Below, one piece after another: positions 24,847-33,993 of a stretch of DNA of 64,000 nt. The stretch is taken from assembly GCF_017491605.1 (NCBI RefSeq), contig NZ_JAFGYY010000011.1:1-64000 (forward strand). Reading direction: 5' to 3'. The notes beneath the pieces were generated by a model, which worked only from the letters and a program-made list of their open reading frames with translations, was not told where the DNA came from and made no database searches. This stretch comes from Pseudomonas sp. 30_B. Its GTDB lineage: Bacteria; Pseudomonadota; Gammaproteobacteria; Pseudomonadales; Pseudomonadaceae. A program made the translations under genes and the position numbers. Position 1 is the stretch's first letter, and every line of letters begins with the position of its first letter.

Positions 24847-25728
24847 ATGAACAACACTCTCGCCATGAACCGCAATCTCGGCGGCTGGCTCAGCGGCTTC
24901 CTCGGCGTCCTCATCTTCAGCGGCTCGCTGCCGGCCACGCGGGTGGCGGTGGCCGACTTCGACCCGACCTTCCTCACCCTCGCCCGCGCCAGCATCGCCG
25001 GCCTGCTGGCGGCGGCGATCCTGATCCTGCTGCGGCAGAAGCTGCCGGCGCGCAAGGACCTGATCCCCCTGCTGGTGGTCGCCGGCGGCGTGGTGGTCGG
25101 CTTCCCGCTGCTCACCGCGCTGGCGCTCAAGCACGTCAACTCGGCCCACGCCATCGTCTTCGTCGGCCTGCTGCCGCTGGCCACCGCGCTGTTCGGCGTG
25201 ATGCGCGCCGGCGAACAGCCACGCCCGGCGTTCTGGGTGTGCTCGCTGCTGGGCAGCGCCGTGGTGGCCGGCTTCGCGCTATCGCAGAGCGGCGCGGGCA
25301 ATCTGACCGGCGACCTGCTGATGCTCGCCGCCATTGCCGTCTGTGGCCTGGGCTACGCCGAAGGCGGGCGCATCGCCCGGCACCTGGGCAGCTGGCAGGT
25401 GATCTGCTGGGTGCTGGTGCTGTCCCTGCCGCTGATGCTGCCGCTGGCCTGGTACACCCAGCCGGAAACCTTCAGCGGCGCCAGCTGGCCGGCCTGGCTG
25501 AGTCTGGGCTACGTGTCGCTGTTCAGCATGCTGATCGGCTTCTTCTTCTGGTACCACGGCCTGGCCACCGGCGGCATCGCGGCGGTCGGCCAGCTGCAAT
25601 TGCTGCAGCCGTTCTTCGGCCTGGCGCTGGCCGGCCTGCTGCTGCACGAGCAGATCAGCCCGCTGATGGCCGGCGCCACCGTCGCCGTGGTGCTGTGCGT
25701 CGCCGGAGCCAAGCGCTTCGCCCGCTGA
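24847..25728 (+). CDS. EamA/DMT-family transporter under MocR control
   Basis: A 293-residue protein with ten membrane segments in two EamA repeats. It begins MNNTLAMNRN before the first helix, which contains the usual SGSLPATRVAV element. It is divergent from the MocR gene with 137 bases between starts, so it is probably its target. Substrate unknown; MocR-linked EamA proteins may export amino acids or move B6 vitamers. An ATG six codons later is also possible. Confidence 0.85.
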   Translation: MNNTLAMNRNLGGWLSGFLGVLIFSGSLPATRVAVADFDPTFLTLARASIAGLLAAAILILLRQKLPARKDLIPLLVVAGGVVVGFPLLTALALKHVNSAHAIVFVGLLPLATALFGVMRAGEQPRPAFWVCSLLGSAVVAGFALSQSGAGNLTGDLLMLAAIAVCGLGYAEGGRIARHLGSWQVICWVLVLSLPLMLPLAWYTQPETFSGASWPAWLSLGYVSLFSMLIGFFFWYHGLATGGIAAVGQLQLLQPFFGLALAGLLLHEQISPLMAGATVAVVLCVAGAKRFAR

Positions 25729-25821
25729 CTGACCGCTGGTTTCCTTCCGCGCCCAGGCGAGAAAAATCGCGGTATCATCGGGCGTTTGCGTACTCGGCTG
25801 GATCGCCGGAAGGAAACTCGG

Positions 25822-28203
25822 ATGAAGCCACCCGCCGAATCTCCACTGCCTGCCGTGGAGCGCGACGAATTCGCGCCACGGCCACGCCTGACCCTGGGCA
25901 GCCACGTGCACAGCGGTTTCGACCTGCGCAGCGGGCGCATGCAGAACATCTCCCGGCACCGCGCCGCGCTGGCCTTCCTGTATGACGACATGCCGGTCTC
26001 CGGCAGCGTCACCCCGCGCTCGGGCCGCGAGATCCGGGTATTCCGCGATGACCGGATCGTGCGCGTCAGCCGCCAGCTGGAGCTGGAACAGGCCTGGCGC
26101 CTGGACCTGCGCGAACTGGGCTTCAAGCCGGCGATGCGGCGCAGCGATGCGCTGGAGGACAGCGCTGGGGAAATGTTCGAACTGCCCGACGACAGCGCCT
26201 GGCAGGAGTTCATGCGCGAAGGCCTGCTGCAGCTGCGCGAACAGGGCTGGGAAATCGACGTGCGCCCGGAGTTCGTCTTCGACATCTCGCCGGTGGAAGA
26301 CTGGTACGCGGAGATCGAGGAAACCGAGGACCGCCAGTGGTTTGACCTGGAACTGGGCATCCAGGTGGACGGCCGCCGCATCAGCCTGCTGCCGTCGCTG
26401 ATCGAACTGATCCGGCGCATGCCCGCGCTGCTCGACCCGGCCGCCCTCGCCCGCCACGCCGACGACGAACAACTGGTGCTGCGCCTGGATGCCGGGCGCA
26501 ACCCGATCCATACCTGGCAGACCGCCTCGGACCGCCCACTGCGGGTATCGCTGCCGTTCGGCAAGCTCAAGCCGATGCTCGGCACGCTGTCGGAGTTCTA
26601 CATCGGCGACCTGCCGCCGGTGCGCCGCCTGCGCATGGGCGCGGCCGACGCCTCGCGCCTCTCCGAACTGGAAGAGCTGCCGCTGGCCTGGGAAGGCGGC
26701 GAGCAGCTGCGCGAGATCGCCCACCGCCTGCGCGACTACCGCGCGCGCCCGGCAGCGATTCCCGAGGGCCTCAACGCCGAGCTGCGCGCCTACCAGCACG
26801 AAGGCCTGAGCTGGATGCAAACCCTGCGCGAAGTCGGCGCCAGCGGCATCCTCGCCGACGACATGGGCCTGGGCAAGACGCTGCAATCCCTCGCCCACAT
26901 CCTGCTGGAGAAGCAGGCCGGGCGCCTGACCAGCCCGGCGCTGGTGATCATGCCCACCAGCCTGATCCCCAACTGGCTGGACGAGGCCGAACGCTTCACC
27001 CCCGACCTGCGCGTGCTCGCCCTGCACGGCGCCGGCCGGCGCAAGGCGTTCGCCAGGATCACCGAGCACGACCTGATCCTCACCACCTACGCCCTGCTGC
27101 CGCGCGATGCGGAGAAGCTCGCGCAGCACGAGTACCACCTGCTGATCCTCGACGAGGCGCAGAACATCAAGAACGCCGGCACCAAGGCGGCCCAGGCCGC
27201 GCGCCACCTGCAGGCGCGCAACCGCCTGTGCCTGACCGGCACGCCGCTGGAGAATCACCTGGGCGAGCTGTGGTCGCTGTTCCACTTCCTGCTGCCCGGC
27301 TGGCTGGGCGACGCCCGCCAGTTCGCCATCGACTACCGCACGCCCATCGAGCGCCACGGCGACCAGGGCCGCCTGAGCCACCTGGCCGCGCGCATCCGTC
27401 CCTTCCTGCTGCGCCGCACCAAGGAACAGGTAGCCTCGGAACTGCCGCCCAAGAGCGAGTTTATCCAGCACATCGAACTCAGCGAGGCACAGCGCGACCT
27501 CTACGAGACCGTGCGCCTGGCGCTGGACCGCAAGGTGCGCGACGAGATCGCCCGACGCGGCCTGGCACGCAGCCGCATCATCATCCTCGAGGCGCTGCTG
27601 AAGCTGCGCCAGGTGTGCTGCGACATCCGTCTGGTGAACAAGGAGGCTCCGCCGCCCACCGGCAAATCCGCGCGCGCGGTGACCTCGGGCAAGCTGGTGT
27701 ACCTGCTGGACATGCTCGAAGAGCTGCTCGCCGAAGGCCGCCGCGTACTGGTGTTCTCGCAGTTCACCTCGATGCTCGCGCTGATCGGCGAGGCGCTGGC
27801 CGAGCGCAACCTGGAATACGCCCTGCTCACTGGCGACACCCGCGACCGCCGCGCGCCAGTGAAGGACTTCCAGGAAGGCCGCGTGCCGCTGTTCCTGATC
27901 AGCCTGAAGGCCGGCGGTGTAGGCCTGAACCTGACAGCCGCCGACACCGTGATCCACTACGACCCCTGGTGGAACCCGGCCGCCGAGAACCAGGCCAGCG
28001 ACCGCGCCTACCGCATTGGCCAGGACAAGCCGGTGTTCGTCTACAAGCTGATCGCCCGTGGCACGGTGGAAGAGAAGATCCAGCTGCTGCAACGCGACAA
28101 GGCGGCGTTGGCCGCCGGCATCCTCGAAGGCACCGGCTCCGACTGGCAGCTCGACGACGCCGATATCGACGCGCTGTTCGCGCCGCTGCCCAAGGCGGTT
28201 TGA
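25822..28203 (+). CDS. SNF2-family DEAD/DEAH-box helicase
   Basis: A 793-residue Swi2/Snf2 ATPase. An N-terminal region of about 330 residues of bacterial SNF2-associated type is followed by the ATPase core: Walker A DDMGLGKT near 351, the Walker B-type DEAQ box near 450, then the C-terminal helicase domain with GGVGLNLTAAD and RIGQ near 735. Such enzymes remodel protein-DNA or RNA polymerase complexes (compare RapA). The start at 25822 has AAGGAAA 6 bases upstream. Many relatives carry an N-terminal SWIM zinc finger; none is seen here or in the upstream gap. Confidence 0.88.
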   Translation: MKPPAESPLPAVERDEFAPRPRLTLGSHVHSGFDLRSGRMQNISRHRAALAFLYDDMPVSGSVTPRSGREIRVFRDDRIVRVSRQLELEQAWRLDLRELGFKPAMRRSDALEDSAGEMFELPDDSAWQEFMREGLLQLREQGWEIDVRPEFVFDISPVEDWYAEIEETEDRQWFDLELGIQVDGRRISLLPSLIELIRRMPALLDPAALARHADDEQLVLRLDAGRNPIHTWQTASDRPLRVSLPFGKLKPMLGTLSEFYIGDLPPVRRLRMGAADASRLSELEELPLAWEGGEQLREIAHRLRDYRARPAAIPEGLNAELRAYQHEGLSWMQTLREVGASGILADDMGLGKTLQSLAHILLEKQAGRLTSPALVIMPTSLIPNWLDEAERFTPDLRVLALHGAGRRKAFARITEHDLILTTYALLPRDAEKLAQHEYHLLILDEAQNIKNAGTKAAQAARHLQARNRLCLTGTPLENHLGELWSLFHFLLPGWLGDARQFAIDYRTPIERHGDQGRLSHLAARIRPFLLRRTKEQVASELPPKSEFIQHIELSEAQRDLYETVRLALDRKVRDEIARRGLARSRIIILEALLKLRQVCCDIRLVNKEAPPPTGKSARAVTSGKLVYLLDMLEELLAEGRRVLVFSQFTSMLALIGEALAERNLEYALLTGDTRDRRAPVKDFQEGRVPLFLISLKAGGVGLNLTAADTVIHYDPWWNPAAENQASDRAYRIGQDKPVFVYKLIARGTVEEKIQLLQRDKAALAAGILEGTGSDWQLDDADIDALFAPLPKAV

Positions 28204-28204
28204 A

Positions 28205-28257
28205 CCTGTAGGAGCGGGCCATGCCCGCGATTCGCGCCCATGGGGCGCTCCTACAGG
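28205..28257. repeat. REP-type inverted repeat between convergent genes
   Basis: CCTGTAGGAGCG and CGCTCCTACAGG are perfect 12-bp arms enclosing GGGCCATGCCC-type palindromic sequence. It fills the gap between the helicase and FecR stops and may act as a bidirectional transcription end. Confidence 0.75.
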
Positions 28258-28282
28258 AACAACGCCCCCGGAATCCAAGGAC

Positions 28283-29263
28283 TCAAGCCAACGGCACCAG
28301 CTTCACCCACCAGCGCGTCCGGTACTGCGCCCGTACCGGCAGGCTACGTTGCAGGGCGGCGATGGCCTGCTCCGGCTGGTCCAGCGGGAACACACCGGAG
28401 ATCGCCAGGTTCGCCACCTCCGGATCGCAGCGCAGCACGCCGGGGCGGTAGCGCGCCAACTCGGCGCACAAGCGGCCGAGCGTCCACTGCCGTGCCACCA
28501 GATAGCCGTCGCTCCAGGCCAGCGAATCGGCATCCAGCGCCGTCTCGCCATACAGCCCCGTGCGGTCGAAGCGCACCTGGCGGCCGGCAACTACCACCTC
28601 GGCTGGCTCATCGCGCAGTGCCGGCGTGACAGCCACCGCGCCCTCCTGCACGGACAGCCGCGCATCGCTGCCATCCAGGCGCACGGCGAAGCGTGTGCCC
28701 AGCGCCTGCAGACGGCCCAGCGGCGTGTCCACCCAGAAGGTGCGGCGTGCACTGTCCGGGGCGGTCTGCACCAGCATCTCGCCGCTGTACAGGCGCACCC
28801 GGCGCTGCTGTGGGTCGTAGACGATATCCACAGCGCTGTCCGTATTGAGCTGCAACCAGCCGCCATCGGGCAGCGCAATGCGCCGGCGCTCGCCGACCGA
28901 GGTGCGCTGCTGTGCCAGCCAGGGCGAATCGCGCAGGCCGAAGCTGCCGCTGCCCACCACCGCCGCGCTGCCGGCGAGCAGCAGCAGGCTCTTCAAGGCC
29001 CGCCGCCGCGCCGGATCGACCGCCGCGCGACGCAGCGAGCGGCTGGCCACGGCCGGTGCCACGCCGCCCAGGCGCCCGTCGAAGAACTCCAGGCGCTGCC
29101 AGGCCTGCTCATGGGCCGGATCGGACGCCCGCCAACGCTGGCAGGCATCTACCTCATCGGACGCGGCCAGCCCGGAGGCCAGGCGCACGCGCCAGCCGAT
29201 GGCCTGCTCCACCACCGCATGCTCCAGACGCGGAGCGACATCGAGGGTGCCGCTGCGGTTCAT
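28283..29263 (-). CDS. FecR-family anti-sigma factor / transmembrane sensor
   Basis: A 326-residue protein. The N-terminal cytoplasmic part (about 1-85) has the DUF4880-like WRASDPAHEQAWQRLE element that binds the sigma factor, a membrane helix follows at about 90-108, and the periplasmic FecR domain (about 118-215) and C-terminal signalling region follow. It would relay siderophore binding from a TonB receptor STN domain to FecI. Its start overlaps the FecI stop (ATGA). Confidence 0.87.
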   Translation of the reverse strand: MNRSGTLDVAPRLEHAVVEQAIGWRVRLASGLAASDEVDACQRWRASDPAHEQAWQRLEFFDGRLGGVAPAVASRSLRRAAVDPARRRALKSLLLLAGSAAVVGSGSFGLRDSPWLAQQRTSVGERRRIALPDGGWLQLNTDSAVDIVYDPQQRRVRLYSGEMLVQTAPDSARRTFWVDTPLGRLQALGTRFAVRLDGSDARLSVQEGAVAVTPALRDEPAEVVVAGRQVRFDRTGLYGETALDADSLAWSDGYLVARQWTLGRLCAELARYRPGVLRCDPEVANLAISGVFPLDQPEQAIAALQRSLPVRAQYRTRWWVKLVPLA

Positions 29264-29763
29264 GGATAGAGCGCCTGGTAGCAATGGCCGAAGGCCTGGG
29301 TCATGTACTGCTGCACCGAACTCAGGGAAACGCCCAGGCGCTCGGCGATCTGTGGATAAGTCAGGCCATCCAGCTGCGACAGCAGGAAGGCGCTGCGCAC
29401 GACCGGGCGCAGACCATCGAGCAGGCGGTCGATTTCCATCAAGGTCTCCAGCACCATCGCCCGCTCCTCGGCGGACGGTGCTCCGGCCTCGGGCTGCTGC
29501 GCCAGGCTGTCGAGCCAGGCACGTTCCAGGCTCTGGCGGCGGAAGTGATCGACCATCAGCCCACGGGCGACGGTGGCGAGGAAGGCTCGGGGCTCGTGCA
29601 GTCCCTTGAGTTCGCTGCGACCGAGCAGGCGGACGAAGGTGTCCTGGGCCAGGTCCGCCGCCTGATGGCGACATTCCAGGCGGCGATAGAGCCAGCCGAG
29701 TAGCCAGGAGTGATGACCGGCATAGAGCTCGCCGACCTGTGAATGCTGTGTGGCTGACGTCAC
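29260..29763 (-). CDS. FecI-type ECF sigma factor
   Basis: A 167-residue ECF sigma factor from the GTG at 29763: region 2 at about 10-75 (DLAQDTFVRLL) and region 4 at about 105-160 (LDGLTYPQIAERLGVSLSSV). The GTG was chosen because AGGGGG lies 6 bases upstream and gives the usual FecI N-terminus; an in-frame ATG ten codons earlier (29793) lacks a good ribosome site. It forms an operon with fecR and follows a candidate Fur box, so it should be expressed under iron starvation. No TonB receptor is adjacent. Confidence 0.87.
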   Translation of the reverse strand: MTSATQHSQVGELYAGHHSWLLGWLYRRLECRHQAADLAQDTFVRLLGRSELKGLHEPRAFLATVARGLMVDHFRRQSLERAWLDSLAQQPEAGAPSAEERAMVLETLMEIDRLLDGLRPVVRSAFLLSQLDGLTYPQIAERLGVSLSSVQQYMTQAFGHCYQALYP

Positions 29764-29819
29764 GGGAGCCCCCTGCGCGCGAACGTCCTGCATCGCGGCC
29801 CGGGTGAAACAGAGCCTCA

Positions 29820-29838
29820 AATGCGAAAACTTATCATT
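29820..29838 (-). promoter_or_regulatory. Candidate Fur box upstream of fecI
   Basis: On the minus strand AATGATAAGTTTTCGCATT matches the 9-1-9 Fur consensus at about 14 of 18 positions, with AAATG/CATTT symmetry. It lies 57 bases before the GTG start. Confidence 0.6.
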
Positions 29839-29963
29839 TGCGCAAAGATGCCATGGACGGGCCATCACGGCAAGGGCCGTGGGCAAGGTGCGGTCGACGC
29901 TGCGGGGGAATTCTGTTCGCGAGCAAGGGCTGGGCGCCTCCTCGGCCCTACGATGCACTGCCT

Positions 29964-30029
29964 GCAGGAGCGAGCTTGCTCGCGAACCGCGTCTCACAGG
30001 CTTGATCGCGGACGGAATCCGCTCCTACG
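29964..30029. repeat. Two REP sequences of different families
   Basis: A GAGCTTGCTC-type REP at 29964-29988 is followed by a GGACGGAATCCGC-type REP at 30004-30029. They lie between fecI and the 3-hydroxybutyrate dehydrogenase gene. Confidence 0.75.
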
Positions 30030-30053
30030 AAAAGCGCAACTTGCGGGAATCGC

Positions 30054-30839
30054 TCAGCGCATCCCCCAGCCATGGCTGACCAGCACCGACTGCCCGGTGA
30101 GCGCTGCCGAGGGGAAGCTGGCGAGGAACAGCACGGTCTGCGCCACATCCTCGACGGTGGTGAACTCGCCGTCCACGGTGCCGCCGAGCATGACCCTCTT
30201 CACCACCTCGTCCTCGCTGATGCCCAGCTCCTTCGCCTGCTCGGGAATCTGCTTCTCCACCAGCGGCGTACGCACGAAGCCGGGGCAGACCACATGGGAA
30301 CGCACGCCGTGCGGCCCGCCCTCCTTCGCCAATGTGCGCGCCAGGCCGAGCAGTCCGTGCTTGGCGGTGACGTAGGCGGACTTCAGCGGCGACGCCTCAT
30401 GGGAGTGCACCGAGCCCATGTAGATCACCACGCCACCGCGTTTGGCCGGGTACATGTGGCGCAGCGCGGCGCGGGTGGTGAGGAAGGCGCCGTCGAGGTG
30501 GATGGCGAGCATCTTCTTCCAGTCGGCGAAGGCGAAGTCCTGCAATGGACTGACGATCTGGATGCCGGCATTGGAGACGAGGATGTCGATGCTGCCGAAG
30601 GTGGCGACGACCCGGTCGATACCACTGCCCACCGCCTGCTCGTCGGTGACATCCATCGCTACCGCCAAGGCCTTGCCGCCGGCGTTTTCGATCTGATCCA
30701 CCACGCGCTGGGCAGCGTCCTGCTGCAGGTCGGCGATGGCCACTGCCGCCCCGGCCTGAGCCAGGGTCAGGGCGATCTGCTTGCCAATGCCGCTGGCGGC
30801 GCCAGTGATCACCGCGACCTTGCCATTCAATGGGTTCAT
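30054..30839 (-). CDS. 3-hydroxybutyrate dehydrogenase (SDR)
   Basis: A 261-residue SDR. It shows the cofactor motif TGAASGIG at about 11-18, NAG at about 89, the catalytic YVTAK at about 157, and the [18 protein letters not shown] segment that is characteristic of bacterial D-3-hydroxybutyrate dehydrogenases. It would oxidise 3-hydroxybutyrate to acetoacetate with NAD. No CoA-transferase or acetoacetate gene is adjacent, which is unusual; in many pseudomonads it sits next to them. Confidence 0.85.
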   Translation of the reverse strand: MNPLNGKVAVITGAASGIGKQIALTLAQAGAAVAIADLQQDAAQRVVDQIENAGGKALAVAMDVTDEQAVGSGIDRVVATFGSIDILVSNAGIQIVSPLQDFAFADWKKMLAIHLDGAFLTTRAALRHMYPAKRGGVVIYMGSVHSHEASPLKSAYVTAKHGLLGLARTLAKEGGPHGVRSHVVCPGFVRTPLVEKQIPEQAKELGISEDEVVKRVMLGGTVDGEFTTVEDVAQTVLFLASFPSAALTGQSVLVSHGWGMR

Positions 30840-30882
30840 CACAGCACTCCTCGAATGATCCGAAACACTCACTCTAGACGGG

Positions 30883-31230
30883 CTACTCTCGGAGCATCTG
30901 GATACTGCCGTCCCGATTCTGGCGGTACAGCGTGTACGGCAGCACCAGGGTATCGGCCACCGCGGACAAGCCCATATCGATGACGGGCGCCGGATACTCC
31001 ATCAGGCCAATACGATAGAGCGGCCCACCACGCTCATGACCATTGCCGCTCAACACGCAGATGTTGTAGACCACGCCACCGTAAACCCGAGGCAGCGTGT
31101 CGCCGCAGGCAGTTCCCTTGAGCTCCAGATCATCGACCTTGGCGACATTGTCACTGGACAACGTCCGGACCGACCCGCACCCCGCAATGCCAGCCACGAT
31201 CAGCAGCGCGACCATCAAGCGAACGATCAT
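30883..31230 (-). CDS. YceK/YidQ-family lipoprotein (copy 1)
   Basis: A 115-residue protein with a signal peptide ending in the lipobox IAGC (Cys18). The mature part has the YceK pattern [10 protein letters not shown] and, near the end, [18 protein letters not shown]. Function unknown; a small outer-membrane or periplasmic lipoprotein. A paralogue lies 54 bases upstream on the same strand. Confidence 0.85.
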   Translation of the reverse strand: MIVRLMVALLIVAGIAGCGSVRTLSSDNVAKVDDLELKGTACGDTLPRVYGGVVYNICVLSGNGHERGGPLYRIGLMEYPAPVIDMGLSAVADTLVLPYTLYRQNRDGSIQMLRE

Positions 31231-31284
31231 GGTTCAACTCCCTGTCAACGAATGACCGCCCGCGTTGGGCGGCGGATGCATCAC

Positions 31285-31644
31285 TCAATCCTTACGCAAC
31301 TCGATACTGCCATCGCGGTTCTGGCGATAGACGGTATAGGGCAAGGCCAGGGTATCGACGACGCCGGATAAAGCCATGTCCAGCACGGGCAGGACCTGCG
31401 GGCCGATAGTCGCGTTGGCCGGCGTATCCGGCGTCTTGCTCGGCGTATCAGTCGGCGGCTCGCCGTACAGTTGGCAGGCATCCCAGACCACGCCGCCGTA
31501 CACCCGCGGAATGGCCCCGCAATAGGTACCCTTGAGCCGCAGATCGCTGGCGCTCATGACATCGTCGCTGCGCAGTGTGTGGTAGGACCCGCAGCCACTG
31601 AGCAGACTCGCCAGCAGCAGTGGCCAGGTCAGGCACGGCTTCAT
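31285..31644 (-). CDS. YceK/YidQ-family lipoprotein (copy 2)
   Basis: A 119-residue paralogue of the preceding gene. The lipobox is LSGC (Cys17), the YceK motif is [12 protein letters not shown], and the C-terminus [20 protein letters not shown] is nearly the same as in copy 1. A Thr/Pro-rich insert at about residues 62-76 is absent from copy 1. The pair is a tandem duplication that has diverged. It follows the ABC exporter genes on the same strand. Confidence 0.85.
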   Translation of the reverse strand: MKPCLTWPLLLASLLSGCGSYHTLRSDDVMSASDLRLKGTYCGAIPRVYGGVVWDACQLYGEPPTDTPSKTPDTPANATIGPQVLPVLDMALSGVVDTLALPYTVYRQNRDGSIELRKD

Positions 31645-31677
31645 ATCGAAACTCCTTCTCGATAACGAAAGGGCGCT

Positions 31678-32811
31678 CTACCAGCCCTTGAGCTGGTCCC
31701 AGCGCCAGTTGCGGTACTGGTAGATCAGTGTACCCAGCACTCCATAAGCCGCGGCCATGGCAAAGAGGATGAGAATCCTGTCCGCCACCGCCGATAGCGG
31801 CAGGTTCATCTGGTTCATCTCCACCACCGCGCGGATCGCCCAGGTGGATGGGATCGCGTCAGCCAGCAGCTGCACCCACTGCGGCATGGCCTGCGGCGGC
31901 CAGGTGAAGCCGGCCATGTAGAACAGCGGCAGGGTGATGAAGGTCATGGTCAGGTAGACCGCCTCCTCCGAGGGCAGCAGCTCGGCGATGAACTCGCTCA
32001 TGGCGATCACCGCCAGCAGGAAGGGCAGCACCAGCCCCATCAGCATGAAGAACGAGGCGGTCTGCCGGTAACCCATCATCCACGGCCAGATCACGTAGAA
32101 GAGCATCGCCAGCACCGTCCAGATCAGCAATTGCGCGGCGTAGCGACCGAAGCGCGTGGAGGTCGGCTGGCGCAGCGAACGCGGGGTGCCGCCGCGCAGG
32201 TTGAGGTTCACCCGCGTGCAGGAGAGCAGCAGGCTGTGCTGCAGGATCAGCGTCACCAGCCCCGGCAGGACGATGGCGGCGAAGCTGGTGCCAGGGTTGA
32301 ACAGGTCGGTGAGCTGGCCGACCGCCGGTTGCAGGAGGACGTTCGACTGAGTCTCGGAGAAGCCATTACGCATCAGCCGCTCGCGGTTGTAGCGCAGCGA
32401 GAGTTCGGTGTAGGTGGCGCTGATGTCCTGCTGGATCTGACCGTTGGCCATGCGGTTGGTGGCGTCGCCGAAGATCGGCACGGTAACCGACTCGCCACGC
32501 AGCACGCGCTTCTCGAAGTCCAGCGGGATCACCACGATGGCGAACAGCTTGCGCCAGGCCAGGTCGTGCTGCGCCTCGGGCAACTGGTCGTAGCCGAGGG
32601 TGGCGATCTTCGGCGCGGCATCGAGCAGGCGCACCAGCTCGCGGGACACGGCGCTGTGGTCCATGTCGATCACCGCCACCGGCAGGTCGTTCATGGTGCG
32701 GTGGGCGTAGGGCAAGGTGGTCAGCGCCACCGACAGCACCATCATCAGCCACAGCGGCTTGCTCAGCATGTTCACTAGGGATTCGCGGAAGACGCTCCAG
32801 AAATTTTCCAT
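31678..32811 (-). CDS. ABC-2 type permease (exporter, second permease)
   Basis: A 377-residue protein of the ABC2_membrane_3 type: one N-terminal helix (about 19-36), a large periplasmic domain (about 40-165), then five helices to residue 370. MPQWVQLLADAIPSTWAIRA near 310 is a typical ABC-2 element. It is related in layout to the permease upstream (32821-33993), and with the HlyD protein at 33975 forms one operon. No ATP-binding protein is in the cluster. Substrate unknown. Confidence 0.85.
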   Translation of the reverse strand: MENFWSVFRESLVNMLSKPLWLMMVLSVALTTLPYAHRTMNDLPVAVIDMDHSAVSRELVRLLDAAPKIATLGYDQLPEAQHDLAWRKLFAIVVIPLDFEKRVLRGESVTVPIFGDATNRMANGQIQQDISATYTELSLRYNRERLMRNGFSETQSNVLLQPAVGQLTDLFNPGTSFAAIVLPGLVTLILQHSLLLSCTRVNLNLRGGTPRSLRQPTSTRFGRYAAQLLIWTVLAMLFYVIWPWMMGYRQTASFFMLMGLVLPFLLAVIAMSEFIAELLPSEEAVYLTMTFITLPLFYMAGFTWPPQAMPQWVQLLADAIPSTWAIRAVVEMNQMNLPLSAVADRILILFAMAAAYGVLGTLIYQYRNWRWDQLKGW

Positions 32812-32820
32812 GCGCGCTCC

Positions 32821-33993
32821 TTACGCCGGGCTCAGGTCGAGGCGCCGGCGCAGGCGCATCTTGGCGATCATGTAGGCGATCAGTGGGTAGAGCAGCAGCT
32901 TGCAGCAGGTGTAGAGCCCGGACTCGGCCGGCGCCTTGCGCAGGAACTGGTCGAACAGGCCGTGGAGGGTGTGGGTCAGCGGCTCGGCCTCGGCGATCAC
33001 GCGGGCGATCGGCGGCATCGCCAGTTCCGGCAGCAGCACGCCGGAGTAGGTCTGTGCCAGGCCGATCAGCAGGCCGATCAGCGAGTAGGCGCTGAAGCGG
33101 TTGGCGGTGAAGATGAACAGCACCAGCCCGAGGCTCTGCGCCGCCGCCACGTAGCAGAAGGTGATCGCCAGCATCCACCAGGGATTGCCGTTGATCCGCG
33201 CGCCATTGAGCTCCACCAGCAGGAACAGCTCCACCATCAGCAGTGTGCTGAACAGCAGCGTGTAGGGCGCCAGCTTACCCAGCAGGCGCACGCCGAGGGC
33301 CTGGGCACGGAGGATGTGCGGCGACGAGGCGCGCAGCTCCGGCGCCTCGCGGGCCAGCACATGGACGGTGGCGACGATCACGAACAGTTGCAGCAGGTGG
33401 ACGATGGCGGCGAACTGCTGGAAGTAGATGTAGTTGCCGCTGGCGTTGAACAGGCTCTCGTAGGACACCGCGATGCTCGCCAGTGCTGGCATCGGGCGGT
33501 CCATGCCGGCGGCCAAGCGCGGGCGCAGCTCGGCATTCACCGAGCTCATCAGCCCGCTGAAGTCCTGGGTCGAGTAGAAGCCGGCGGAATAGAACAGCGA
33601 GTTGTAGTACAGCTCGGCGGTGGGCTGGCGGCCGGCCAGCGCGTCCGCCTCGAAGTCGCGGGGAATGTAGAGCAGCGCGTAGTCGTCGGCCATGCGCAGG
33701 CGGCGCAATCCCTCCTGCAGACCGCCGCCGAGCACCTCGACCCTAGCGTGGGAGCCGGCGTCCAGCTCGCGGACGATCTGCCGCGACAGGTGACTGTGGT
33801 CGGCATCGACCACCGCCACCGGCATGTCCAGCAGGGTGCCGGCCTGGTATACCCCGCTGATCACCACGAACAGCAGCAACGGCCAGAGCCAGCCGAGCCA
33901 GTGGATGGTCCAGCTGCGCAGGGCGATGCGCGTCTCGCTGCCGAAGGCCTGGGCGAAACGCTGCAGGTTGCGCCTTACTGCTGCCAGTGCCAC
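32821..33993 (-). CDS. ABC-2 type permease (exporter, first permease)
   Basis: A 390-residue protein with the same layout: N-terminal helix at about 33-50, periplasmic domain at about 55-210, then five or six helices to the C-terminus. The segment LLDMPVAVVDADHSHLSR after the first helix is typical of YhhJ/YbhS-type permeases. Its start lies inside the end of the HlyD gene (19-base overlap), implying coupled translation. The two permeases would form a heterodimer. Confidence 0.85.
   Translation of the reverse strand: MALAAVRRNLQRFAQAFGSETRIALRSWTIHWLGWLWPLLLFVVISGVYQAGTLLDMPVAVVDADHSHLSRQIVRELDAGSHARVEVLGGGLQEGLRRLRMADDYALLYIPRDFEADALAGRQPTAELYYNSLFYSAGFYSTQDFSGLMSSVNAELRPRLAAGMDRPMPALASIAVSYESLFNASGNYIYFQQFAAIVHLLQLFVIVATVHVLAREAPELRASSPHILRAQALGVRLLGKLAPYTLLFSTLLMVELFLLVELNGARINGNPWWMLAITFCYVAAAQSLGLVLFIFTANRFSAYSLIGLLIGLAQTYSGVLLPELAMPPIARVIAEAEPLTHTLHGLFDQFLRKAPAESGLYTCCKLLLYPLIAYMIAKMRLRRRLDLSPA

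Noticed and set aside
25279..28278. 999-codon minus-strand frame opposite the helicase
   Set aside because: It overlaps all helicase motifs in antisense and shows no domain of its own.
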